Part shown: piece by piece, positions 27,052 to 35,510 of the stretch
Numbering within the stretch: position 1 is the stretch's first letter
Layout of the letters: each line of letters opens with the position of its first letter
Source of the DNA: Pelagibacteraceae bacterium AG-422-B15
GTDB taxonomy: Bacteria > Pseudomonadota > Alphaproteobacteria > Pelagibacterales > AG-422-B15
NCBI GenBank assembly: GCA_905182345.1
Contig: CAJJBG010000015.1
Coordinates: forward strand, 1 to 64,000
Direction: 5' to 3'
DNA length: 64,000 nucleotides
Made by a program: the position numbers and the translations under genes
Notes under the pieces: generated by a model
Told to the model about the DNA's origin: nothing
Databases searched by the model: none
What the model saw: only the letters and a program-made list of their open reading frames with translations

Positions 27052-27852
27052 TTAAATTTTAAAATCTTTTTCTTTCGCTTGCCCTAGATTCATTAACCAA
27101 TAAGCCAGCAAAACAACAAACGTAGTAGCAACTATTATTATCGCACCTAAGGCTAAAACATGAGGTAGTTTTTTAATAAATCTGAGCTGATTCCACATGT
27201 ACATTGGAAGAGTTGGATCGCTACCAGACAAGAAAAAAGCTAGAATAAATTCATCAAAAGAAATTATAAATCCCAACAAAAGAGATGCAATAATGCCAGG
27301 TAGATACAAAGGGAATGAAACCTTCCAGAAAGTTCCCCAGGCATTCTCACCAAGATCACGTGACGCTTCTTCAAGACTACTATCAAATCCTTCAATCCTT
27401 GAAACTAGAATCAGCATGCAGAAGGGAGTGCAAAATAAAATATGGCCGATTGTGACTGGTACTAAGCCTAATTTAAAACCAAGACTCAACCAGATTACTA
27501 TTAATGAAACGGCAAGAATAATCTCTGGTATTAAAAATGGAAGTAAAACTGCTGCATAGGAAACTCTAGAGCCTATAAATTTATACTTTGTAAATGCTTT
27601 TGCAGCCATCAAGGCAATTACTGTGCTTACTACACTAGCAATCACACCAACTTTTACACTTACCCATAATGCTCTAAATACTGGAGTTTTTGACCACATG
27701 TCTTCATAATGTCTAAATGTAAATCCACTAAGAGGGAATGACATGTAATTAGAATCATTGAAACTAAACAAAGGTAAGAAAAGAACTGGAATATACAAAA
27801 ATAAAAAGTAAAAAATTGTATACACTAATAATGAGTTATTTTTTTGTTCCAC
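27052..27852 (-). CDS. potC: Pot-type ABC transporter permease (PotC-like)
   Basis: A 266-residue inner-membrane permease with six predicted helices. The EAA loop that contacts the ATPase reads EEASRDLGENAWGTFWKVSFP (in part, about 157-177), and the conserved FIISFDEFILAFFLSG follows. Length and motif match the shorter of the two PotBC-type permeases. Its ATG directly follows the potB stop and it precedes potA, so the three are co-translated importer parts. Confidence 0.9.
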   Translation of the reverse strand: MEQKNNSLLVYTIFYFLFLYIPVLFLPLFSFNDSNYMSFPLSGFTFRHYEDMWSKTPVFRALWVSVKVGVIASVVSTVIALMAAKAFTKYKFIGSRVSYAAVLLPFLIPEIILAVSLIVIWLSLGFKLGLVPVTIGHILFCTPFCMLILVSRIEGFDSSLEEASRDLGENAWGTFWKVSFPLYLPGIIASLLLGFIISFDEFILAFFLSGSDPTLPMYMWNQLRFIKKLPHVLALGAIIIVATTFVVLLAYWLMNLGQAKEKDFKI

Positions 27853-28737
27853 TTATGCCACTCTTTGCGTTAATTTTTTTGTTGCATAAGAGACAATCAT
27901 TGTAATACTTGCAACCGCTGCAAGCATAATAACTGCTGACACTGCTCCCATGGGGATATTATTCACTTTACCAAAATATGACTGAATCATATATGATAAC
28001 ATACGTCCATCAACACCTCCCACCATCTGAGGCGTAACATAATCTCCAACAGTAGGAATAAAGATAATTAAGATTGCCCCTATTACACCAGGCAAGGAAA
28101 GGGGGAACGTAACTCTCCAGAAAGTTTCCAGTCTAGAATTACCTAAATCTCTTGAAGCTTCAATTAAAGAGTAATCAATTTTATCTAACGATACATATAA
28201 TGGTAGTAATGCAAATGCAGCCCAAGCATGTGATAAGGTAATAACAACTGCTGTTTGACTGTACATAATAAATGTTAATGGCTCACTTATAAGTCCAAGT
28301 GTTATTAGACCTGAATTAATAACTCCTTTTGTGCCTAAAATAATTTTCCAAGAAAATATTCTAAGTAAGTAAGAAGTCCAAAAAGGTAATGACATTAAGA
28401 TTAGCCATAAGGTCTTATTTTTTTTAACATAAAAAGCAATATAGTATGCTACTGGATAAGCTGTTAGTAGAGTGACAAAAGTGACAATGAATGATATTTT
28501 TACTGACTTGAACAAAAGAGAGGTTAAAAGAGGTTTATTAAAAAATTCAACATATCTATCTGTAGTGAAACTATAATCAATTTCATTCATATTAATCTGA
28601 GTAAAAAAACTAAAGGCTATAGTTAGCAGCATTGGCGTTAGCATAACGCAGAAAAAGAAAATAAGTGCAGGGGTTAAAAGAGTATAGGCTTTAACGTTAT
28701 CACTTCTTGCATACAGTTTGTTAATGTATCTCCACAT
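27853..28737 (-). CDS. potB: Pot-type ABC transporter permease (PotB-like)
   Basis: A 294-residue permease with six predicted helices, longer at the N-terminus than its partner. The EAA loop is IEASRDLGNSRLETFWRVTFPLS (in part, about 192-214), followed by IPTVGDYVTPQMVGG, a conserved PotB-type segment. It forms the membrane channel with the PotC-like subunit. The gene begins 36 bases after the DAO-type oxidase, the largest gap in the operon. Confidence 0.9.
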   Translation of the reverse strand: MWRYINKLYARSDNVKAYTLLTPALIFFFCVMLTPMLLTIAFSFFTQINMNEIDYSFTTDRYVEFFNKPLLTSLLFKSVKISFIVTFVTLLTAYPVAYYIAFYVKKNKTLWLILMSLPFWTSYLLRIFSWKIILGTKGVINSGLITLGLISEPLTFIMYSQTAVVITLSHAWAAFALLPLYVSLDKIDYSLIEASRDLGNSRLETFWRVTFPLSLPGVIGAILIIFIPTVGDYVTPQMVGGVDGRMLSYMIQSYFGKVNNIPMGAVSAVIMLAAVASITMIVSYATKKLTQRVA

Positions 28738-28773
28738 ACAAAAAATTTTATGTCATATTCAACTATAGTCAAT

Positions 28774-30129
28774 TTATAATTCTCTTCTAATCTCTGATAA
28801 ATTATAATACCAAAGCATAAATCTAAGGTACCATAGTCTTAAAAATGGAAATGGAATTTTTGGTGCTAAACCTGACATAACTGCTGGAATATTAACATTT
28901 CCACTATTAGATTCACAAATTAATTCGGCAAGTTTTTTGCCACAGTACACGGTCGAATTATTCCCATTAGCATGATAGCCAAATGAGAAATAAACACTTG
29001 GATCTTTTTCCAAGTTACCTACAGATGGGGTGAAGTCTCTAGTCATTACAACGGTACCTCTCCAATAATGGGAAATATCTACGGAGTTCCACTCTGGAAA
29101 TACTTGACCAAAACGCTTTGTCATCCAACTTCTCATTTTAGCTGCACTCTCATTATCTCCGTAGGTATCACCCCGAGCACCAAATAACATTCTATTGTTT
29201 GGCATTCTTCTATAGTAAAATAATAGTTCCCTGCTATTACAGATTGGAGTAAGTGTTTTAAAATTTTGTAATTCAAACTCATCTTCTGTCATTTCTCTCG
29301 TAACAATAATATTTGAGAGAACCGGCATCATACGACCTGAAAAACTTTTATGCAGAGACTCGTCTGTATAACCATTTGTTGCAACTACAACTTTGTTTGC
29401 TGTAATGGATCCATCTTTAGTAATAAGTTTATGTCGTCCATCATTTTTTTCCCATTTAATAACGTTAGAGTGTCCATGTAATTTAGCTCCTGCAAGATGT
29501 GCCGCATTTGCAAAACCCATTAGAAATTTAAGAGGATTCATTGCAAAGCCTTCATCCATATGAATAGCTCCAAACTGTTCAGTAGATTTATGTCCAATTT
29601 GATCAAATTCTTCTTTTGGAAACCAGCTAGTTTTAATATTAAAATATTTTTGAAGCTCTTCTCCCCACACTTTTAATCCGTCAGCACTATCTGGATGATG
29701 AGCTACATCATAATTACCTCGACCAGCTTTTTCACAGTCAATATTGTTTTCTTGCATTATAGATTCAAGTAAGTGTATTCCCTCAACTTGAGCTTGAAAG
29801 AATTTTTTTGTTTCTTCTATTCCATATTTTTTAAAAAGTTGCTTATTAGAAAGCTTGGTTGATGGCAAACATACAAATCCAGCATTTCTTCCAGAACTAG
29901 CCCAACCAACATGGCCAGCCTCAAGCAAATGTACATCACTTCCATACTTTTTAGCCAAGTGATAAGCAGTCGAAATTCCTGTAAAACCTCCCCCAATAAC
30001 AACTACATCACATTTCTGATCACCATTTAATTTTGGGTAATTATCTTGATTTGGATGGCTGGTTTCTTCCCAGTAGCTCTTGACTGGATTATCAAAATCG
30101 TAAATGTCCTTATGATATATGCGACCCAT
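28774..30129 (-). CDS. DAO-family FAD amine oxidase (PuuB-like)
   Basis: A 451-residue FAD oxidoreductase. The N-terminal SYWEETSHPNQDNYPKL is characteristic of the PuuB-like branch and precedes the dinucleotide-binding VVVIGGGFTGISTAYHLAKK (about 41-60). The next FAD segments are GWASSGRNAGFVC (about 75-87) and, near the end, YHANGNNSTVYCGKKLAEL. PuuB oxidises gamma-glutamylputrescine to the aldehyde; relatives oxidise other secondary amines. It overlaps the upstream Rieske oxygenase gene by 20 bases, which suggests sequential steps. Exact substrate is unknown; a sarcosine-oxidase-like activity is possible. Confidence 0.85.
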   Translation of the reverse strand: MGRIYHKDIYDFDNPVKSYWEETSHPNQDNYPKLNGDQKCDVVVIGGGFTGISTAYHLAKKYGSDVHLLEAGHVGWASSGRNAGFVCLPSTKLSNKQLFKKYGIEETKKFFQAQVEGIHLLESIMQENNIDCEKAGRGNYDVAHHPDSADGLKVWGEELQKYFNIKTSWFPKEEFDQIGHKSTEQFGAIHMDEGFAMNPLKFLMGFANAAHLAGAKLHGHSNVIKWEKNDGRHKLITKDGSITANKVVVATNGYTDESLHKSFSGRMMPVLSNIIVTREMTEDEFELQNFKTLTPICNSRELLFYYRRMPNNRMLFGARGDTYGDNESAAKMRSWMTKRFGQVFPEWNSVDISHYWRGTVVMTRDFTPSVGNLEKDPSVYFSFGYHANGNNSTVYCGKKLAELICESNSGNVNIPAVMSGLAPKIPFPFLRLWYLRFMLWYYNLSEIRREL

Positions 30130-31372
30130 TTAAATTCCTCTTAACACTATTAAGATACCAATTATAGAAATAACTAACAGCACGTTCTGTTTCAGATAGT
30201 CTACCTGGTTTGTAAGATTTTGATAGAATTCCTTTGTAATTATTTTCAATAATTTGGGTATCTTCCTGTGTTGTTACATCCCACATCCAAATCATTCTTT
30301 CAATATCATACTGATCTTCGTTGACCTCTTTATCTACTAGCCAGATTAATTCGACTTCAGTATTAAAAGTGTCTATTGGCTTAAATATAAATAAAACTCC
30401 AAAATCATTATTAAAATATGTATTTGCAAATGGGTTAAAGCTAATTTGTGTAACACCACCATCAGGTCCAAATTTTTTAAATTTTCCCATTAACGTAGAG
30501 GCAAATTTTCCATTTTCAGTTTCAGATTCATTTCCATTCCCTATTGGAACTCTGTCTGCATACCGTGTAAGACCGGATTCTGTTTCAGTTTCTAAATAAC
30601 ATTGATTTATAATACCTCTTTTATCTAATTCTTCAGTCCAAGGTTTAATTTTTTCTTCATAAGCTGTAGTTTCCTCATCAGGTGCACTGCCTTTTCCAGC
30701 ACCATAAATTTTTACAAAATCTTTCTCATGAACAGCACTATATGATTGATGAGAAGGAGCACAATGATAGCACTCTTGAAAATTCTCAACTGTAGTCTTC
30801 CAGTTTGCTGATGTGGAATATTTTTTTCTGAAAGCAATTTTTGAATTTTCAGGCTCATGCAAATTAAGGTATGGAATTAATGGTGCTATAAAGTCCTCAA
30901 AACTATCTGGTTCGCCAGAGGTTAAATTTAAAAAAATTAAACCATTCTGAATTGCTAAGTTACATTTTCTTAAGCCCCATTCTTTTGGATCAAAATCATC
31001 AGGCATAAATCGAGCAGCTTTTAAGTTTCCTTCTGCATCAAAACTCCATGCATGATATGGACATACTAAAAGTTTTTTATTACCCTCTTCTTCTAAGCAG
31101 ACTCTAGAGCCTCTATGTGTACATACATTATAAAATGCTCTAATGACATCATCTCTGCCTCTAATAATAATTATAGATTCTTTTTCGACATCAAATAAAA
31201 AATAATCACCAGGATTCGGAATTCTAGAAACATGATCAACAGTTAGCCATTGGTTAAAATAAATATTTTTTATTTCATCAATATAAATTGTAGGGCTAGT
31301 ATAGAATTCTCGAGGAAGGCTTTTACCTTCTGAATAACTTTCTGTAAGTTTTTTAATGTTAATATTGCTCAT
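30110..31372 (-). CDS. Rieske non-haem iron oxygenase, alpha subunit
   Basis: A 420-residue oxygenase component. The Rieske [2Fe-2S] ligands are C84 and H86 (CTHRGSRVC) and C104 and H107 (CPYHAW). The mononuclear-iron site is H203, H208 and D371, with E200 as the residue bridging the two centres (ECYHCAPSH). A Glu at this place is, as I recall, also found in carnitine monooxygenase CntA and in betaine-type demethylating oxygenases, while aromatic dioxygenases use Asp. This points to C-N or N-methyl oxidation of a quaternary or methylated amine. No reductase partner is encoded nearby. Confidence 0.9.
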   Translation of the reverse strand: MSNINIKKLTESYSEGKSLPREFYTSPTIYIDEIKNIYFNQWLTVDHVSRIPNPGDYFLFDVEKESIIIIRGRDDVIRAFYNVCTHRGSRVCLEEEGNKKLLVCPYHAWSFDAEGNLKAARFMPDDFDPKEWGLRKCNLAIQNGLIFLNLTSGEPDSFEDFIAPLIPYLNLHEPENSKIAFRKKYSTSANWKTTVENFQECYHCAPSHQSYSAVHEKDFVKIYGAGKGSAPDEETTAYEEKIKPWTEELDKRGIINQCYLETETESGLTRYADRVPIGNGNESETENGKFASTLMGKFKKFGPDGGVTQISFNPFANTYFNNDFGVLFIFKPIDTFNTEVELIWLVDKEVNEDQYDIERMIWMWDVTTQEDTQIIENNYKGILSKSYKPGRLSETERAVSYFYNWYLNSVKRNLNGSHIS

Positions 31373-31388
31373 ACTTTATTTTGTATGT

Positions 31389-32774
31389 TTACCAGAGGCC
31401 TTCTTTTTTAATATCCTCAGTCGCCATAACAATGCCTTGTCTTAAAATTCCAACCAAATCATCTATTTGCTTTTTCGTTATGATTAACGATGGGGACATC
31501 ACGCACGTGCTAAATAATGGTCTTACTATTAGGCCTAAATCTTGGCAGTGCTCATTTATTCTAGATCCAATTTCATAAGATAAGTTTAGAGGGTCTTTGT
31601 TATCTTTATTTCCAACGCACTCAACTGCAGCCATAAGCCCTTCCCCTCTTACTTCACCAACGATAGGCAGATCTTCTAATTCTTTTAACTGTTCTTGAAA
31701 ATAAGGGCCTACCTCTTTGACATGATCTAAAAGATTATGCTCTTCCATATAAGTTAGGCTAGCATTTGCTGCGGCCATAGCGACTGGATGACCTGAATCA
31801 GTAAACCCATTAGAAAAAATTACTCTTTCCTTATTATCCAATTCAGCCATGAGTTTTTCAGATATTAGAACAGCACCACATGGCACATACCCACTTGTTA
31901 TTCCTTTTGCAGCAACAATTATATCAGGTGTAAAGTCAAAATAATTTTCTGATGCAAAAATATGTCCAAGTCGACCAAATGCTGTAACAATTTCATCTGA
32001 AATATAGATTACATCATATTTACGGCATACTTCAGAAGTTTTCTTATGATAGCCTTTTGGGGGAACAATAACCCCACCTGAAGCTAGTATTGGTTCTGCA
32101 ATAAAAGCTGCAACATTTTCTGGGCCAAGTTCTATAATTTTGTCTTCTAATTCTTTTACTTTTGCATCACAAAACTCATCAATTGTTAGACTACTATCTT
32201 TACGGTATGGATTTGGTGCTGATATATGATGAACAATATCTGTGGCAAAATCGAAGTTATTTTTATCTCTTTCTTTACCTGAACACGATGCTCCCAAATA
32301 TGTACTTCCATGATAACCATCGTGTCTTCCAATAATTTTCTTTTTATTTCTAAGGCCACGTACATTATTAAAAAACATAACAAACCTCAGCGCTGAATCT
32401 ACAGCAGCCGATCCTCCTGAGGTAAAGAAAACTCTTTTTAAATCACCAGGTGCATACTCTGCTATTCTTTCTGCAAATACTGCTCTTACTGAAGTTGATT
32501 CAGTGAATGGACTAGCATATGACATTGTTCGAATTTGATTTGAAACTGCATCTGCAATTTCTTCAACACCGTGACCTATATTAACATTCCACATACCACC
32601 AGGCCCATCAATGAACTTACGGCCATCTTTATCGTACAGATAAATTCCTTTGGATTTTTCAATGAAGGTTCTTCCACCTTCACCTCTATATTCCAAGTAT
32701 TCCCAAGGATGTAAGGTTGTTAAATCTTTTTTATCTAATTCTTTGGTATTTAAATTATCTACTCTCAAAACCAT
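31389..32774 (-). CDS. Class III PLP aminotransferase
   Basis: A 461-residue omega-type aminotransferase. The motifs are DGPGGMWNVNIGHG near the N-terminus, FTSGGSAAVDSALRFV (about 113-128), GRHDGYHGSTYLGAS, IYISDEIVTAFGRLG and the PLP lysine in IIVAAKGITSGYVP (about 281-294). I start at ATG 32774, 8 bases after the upstream gene; an ATG at 32852 would add 26 residues lying inside the GcvT-like gene and not resembling the family. Such enzymes move amino groups from diamines, beta-alanine or taurine to pyruvate or 2-oxoglutarate. Fourth gene of the amine operon. Confidence 0.9.
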   Translation of the reverse strand: MVLRVDNLNTKELDKKDLTTLHPWEYLEYRGEGGRTFIEKSKGIYLYDKDGRKFIDGPGGMWNVNIGHGVEEIADAVSNQIRTMSYASPFTESTSVRAVFAERIAEYAPGDLKRVFFTSGGSAAVDSALRFVMFFNNVRGLRNKKKIIGRHDGYHGSTYLGASCSGKERDKNNFDFATDIVHHISAPNPYRKDSSLTIDEFCDAKVKELEDKIIELGPENVAAFIAEPILASGGVIVPPKGYHKKTSEVCRKYDVIYISDEIVTAFGRLGHIFASENYFDFTPDIIVAAKGITSGYVPCGAVLISEKLMAELDNKERVIFSNGFTDSGHPVAMAAANASLTYMEEHNLLDHVKEVGPYFQEQLKELEDLPIVGEVRGEGLMAAVECVGNKDNKDPLNLSYEIGSRINEHCQDLGLIVRPLFSTCVMSPSLIITKKQIDDLVGILRQGIVMATEDIKKEGLW

Positions 32775-32782
32775 AATATTTT

Positions 32783-33979
32783 TTAATAAACCTCCGCCGG
32801 AACTGCATTTCTTCTTTCCGGTGTATAGAATTGTCGTTTTACTACTTTGCATGTCGCCCAGATCTTTCTGTATTCTAATTCTTCTGGGTGATAAATTTCT
32901 ACAAATATGTCTTCTTTAATCTTAACTCCATAAGGTCTTTTTAAAGAGGCTATTGCAATATTTCTTTTTAATGTTGGTGACCAAATAGCAGCAGTGACAA
33001 TTCCAATATCTTCTTTCTTTTTATTATAAACTACCGCTCCATGTGCAGGCTTATCTCCATCAATATCAAGTCCAACTAAAACTCTTTCTGTGGTACTGTT
33101 TTCTTTTTCTTTGATTAAAGTTCTTTTGCCCACAAAGTAATCTTCTTTGTTTAAATGAACCAGCCAACCCATGCCAATTTCATATGGCGATCTCATTCTA
33201 ACTGGTCTTAATGCATGTTCAGAACTTACAAAATCTGTTCCTGTTTGAATAAAACCAGCTTCAATTCTAACCATTTCAAGGCCATACATACCCATTGGTC
33301 TAATTTTTAGATGTTTTCCAGCTTCCATTAAACTGTCCCACATTGCTTCAGCATTTTTTGGATCAGTCCATAGTTCATAACCCAGATCTCCTGTGAATCC
33401 TGTGCGGGAAACTAAAACTTCATATCCATCAATACTATATTTTTTCATTTCAAATGGCTTTAAGGTTTCAACATCTGATGCTCCATAATTTTTAAGCGTA
33501 GAACAAGACGTAGGACCTTGCACTGATAAGGCGGCGGTTTCATCAGTCACTTCTTTAATATCGACTTCAAAACCCTCAGCTGAATCTTTAAGCCATGTTA
33601 ACATCCTTACGGCACAGCAAAGTTTAAACTCATTCTGATTCATACAAAAGACTGTCCCATCATCAACAACCTTTCCATCTTCATTGCACCAGATAACGTA
33701 GGCCACTGTATTATCTTTCATTTTTGATAAATCTCTTGTGACTAAATAATTCATAAACTGCTTAGCTCTTTCACCTTTAATGTCATATTTGTACATAGGG
33801 GTAAGATCCATAACTGAAGTTCCATTTCTTGTAGCGGTATATTCTAATTCAGTAGTCGAATACTCTGCAACAACAGTGTAGCCAGCCCATCGATACCAAG
33901 TGTTGGTTCTACAAGCTAAGCTAGTTCGTGAATGAAAGGGTGTAAGCTTTAAGGCTTCTTCTCTTAAATCTTTATTCAT
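32783..33979 (-). CDS. GcvT/DmdA-family aminomethyltransferase-like protein
   Basis: A 398-residue protein of the GcvT fold with two beta-barrel halves. Visible family marks are GTSVMDLTPMYKYDIKG (about 53-69), AVRMLTWLKDSA, SVQGPTSCSTL, VSRTGFTGDLGYELW (about 196-210) and MYGLEMVRIEAGFI. The C-terminal half has KPAHGAVVYNKKKEDIG and ends with PERRNAVPAEVY. Members bind tetrahydrofolate and take a methyl or aminomethyl group from amines, or from DMSP in DmdA. Here it is stand-alone rather than fused to an FAD domain as in dimethylglycine dehydrogenase. Context suggests C1 capture during amine breakdown. Confidence 0.85.
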   Translation of the reverse strand: MNKDLREEALKLTPFHSRTSLACRTNTWYRWAGYTVVAEYSTTELEYTATRNGTSVMDLTPMYKYDIKGERAKQFMNYLVTRDLSKMKDNTVAYVIWCNEDGKVVDDGTVFCMNQNEFKLCCAVRMLTWLKDSAEGFEVDIKEVTDETAALSVQGPTSCSTLKNYGASDVETLKPFEMKKYSIDGYEVLVSRTGFTGDLGYELWTDPKNAEAMWDSLMEAGKHLKIRPMGMYGLEMVRIEAGFIQTGTDFVSSEHALRPVRMRSPYEIGMGWLVHLNKEDYFVGKRTLIKEKENSTTERVLVGLDIDGDKPAHGAVVYNKKKEDIGIVTAAIWSPTLKRNIAIASLKRPYGVKIKEDIFVEIYHPEELEYRKIWATCKVVKRQFYTPERRNAVPAEVY

Positions 33980-33980
33980 A

Positions 33981-35510
33981 TCATAAATCCTTTAAAACTG
34001 TATTTGCAGCATTCTTACCTGGTATACCTGTCATGCCACCACCAGGATGTGTTCCTGCTCCACACATGTAAAATCCATGTAGTGGTGTTTTATACTGAGC
34101 AGCACCTGGAATTGGTCTAAGCATAAATAATTGATCGATTTGTATTTCTCCATGATGCCAATGGCCTCCACTCACATTAAAATCTTTTTCAATATCATTT
34201 GGTGAAATAAATTCTTGGCGTTCTACGCAAGCCTTTATATCTGGAGCATATTTTTCAATAGTTGATAGAACACTATTTATACACTCAGCAGATTTATTTT
34301 CCCAACCTCCTCTAACATCATAAGGTGCGTATTGAATTTGAACATTCATCACATGCATATCCTCGTCACATAATGAATTGTCATATATTGATGGAATAGA
34401 TATTTCTAATATTGGGTCTTTAGATAGATTTTCAAATTTACTGAAATTAAAATTTTCCTCAATATAATCAATTGAAGGCGCAACCACTAGCCTTTGGGAT
34501 AAATCTGACTGATCTAAACCCTTAAATTCAGGGATTTTTTTTAATTTTAAGCTAAGTTTTGCTACACGTCCTTTAGCGCGATAATGTTTTACTTTACGCT
34601 TAAAGTCTGTATCCAGATGTTCTGTTCCCAGTAAACAAAAATATGTAGATTTTGGATCAGCACTTGAAATTACAGTTTTTGCTTCAATTAATTCACCATT
34701 ATCTAATTCAACTCCCTCAACACGATCATTTTTAATAATGCACTTTTTAACTGCAGTAGATTTTCTTATTTCAACACCTCTTTTTATAATGTTATTTTCA
34801 AGTGCTTTAATAATTGAAATAACACCACCTTCATTTTGCTTTATTCCACCAAAGATCGAGTTATCATATGTGGCCATACGATAAAGAAGATTAATTAAGG
34901 TTCCCGGTGATCTAGGGCCTAAGTTTGATCCAGTTATTGAGTCATGTGCAATCAATCCCTGTAGCAATGGATTTTTAAAGTTATCCTCAAGTTCATCAGC
35001 AACATTTAAGCCTATCATGCGAGCAAACTCATTAAAGTTTTTCTTACCGAACAAGCGAACATTTAGTCCAAGTTTGAAAATTTTAAAATTATCAGAAAAA
35101 CTATTTGTCATAATTCTTGGGGGTGAAGACTGCATAAATGCTCCAAGTGTTTTTGAAAAAAGGCTAAGTTTTTTTTCTAGTGCAAGAAAATTATCTGCAT
35201 CCTCTGCAGAGAAACCTTCTAATGTCTTTTGGTCTTCATTTTTATTTCCTGAAAGTTTTAGATGCTGCCCTGTTTCAGATAATGCAATTGATTTTATAGA
35301 ACGTAGATTAGTTGAAATAGCATCAATTGAAGATGTAACATTCTTATGAAGTCCTGGAATAAAATTTGTTAATTGATTTGTAAGTAGTCCACCACACTCA
35401 TCTCTGGCTTCACAAATTAAAACTTTTTTATTTTTTTTGGATAGAATATTTGCACACACTAAGGCGTTATGACCTCCTCCAATAATAATCACATCATAAA
35501 TTTTACTCAT
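33981..35510 (-). CDS. Phytoene-desaturase-like FAD oxidoreductase (PYROXD2-like), copy B
   Basis: A 509-residue FAD/NAD(P) oxidoreductase. The N-terminal VIIIGGGHNALVCANILSKK (about 7-26) and ICEARDECGG bind FAD, and NEGGVISIIKALENNI follows in the middle. The C-terminal block is GAAQYKTPLHGFYMCGAGTH (about 467-486) with PGGGMTGIPGKNAA. It overlaps its paralogue upstream by one base. The two share the layout and the C-terminal signature but differ by about 33 residues in length. They resemble mammalian PYROXD2, whose biochemical role is unclear. The gene context suggests dehydrogenation of an amine-derived intermediate. Confidence 0.85.
   Translation of the reverse strand: MSKIYDVIIIGGGHNALVCANILSKKNKKVLICEARDECGGLLTNQLTNFIPGLHKNVTSSIDAISTNLRSIKSIALSETGQHLKLSGNKNEDQKTLEGFSAEDADNFLALEKKLSLFSKTLGAFMQSSPPRIMTNSFSDNFKIFKLGLNVRLFGKKNFNEFARMIGLNVADELEDNFKNPLLQGLIAHDSITGSNLGPRSPGTLINLLYRMATYDNSIFGGIKQNEGGVISIIKALENNIIKRGVEIRKSTAVKKCIIKNDRVEGVELDNGELIEAKTVISSADPKSTYFCLLGTEHLDTDFKRKVKHYRAKGRVAKLSLKLKKIPEFKGLDQSDLSQRLVVAPSIDYIEENFNFSKFENLSKDPILEISIPSIYDNSLCDEDMHVMNVQIQYAPYDVRGGWENKSAECINSVLSTIEKYAPDIKACVERQEFISPNDIEKDFNVSGGHWHHGEIQIDQLFMLRPIPGAAQYKTPLHGFYMCGAGTHPGGGMTGIPGKNAANTVLKDL

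Noticed and set aside
32775-32852. N-terminal extension of the aminotransferase
   Set aside because: It overlaps the GcvT-like gene in another frame and adds unrelated residues.
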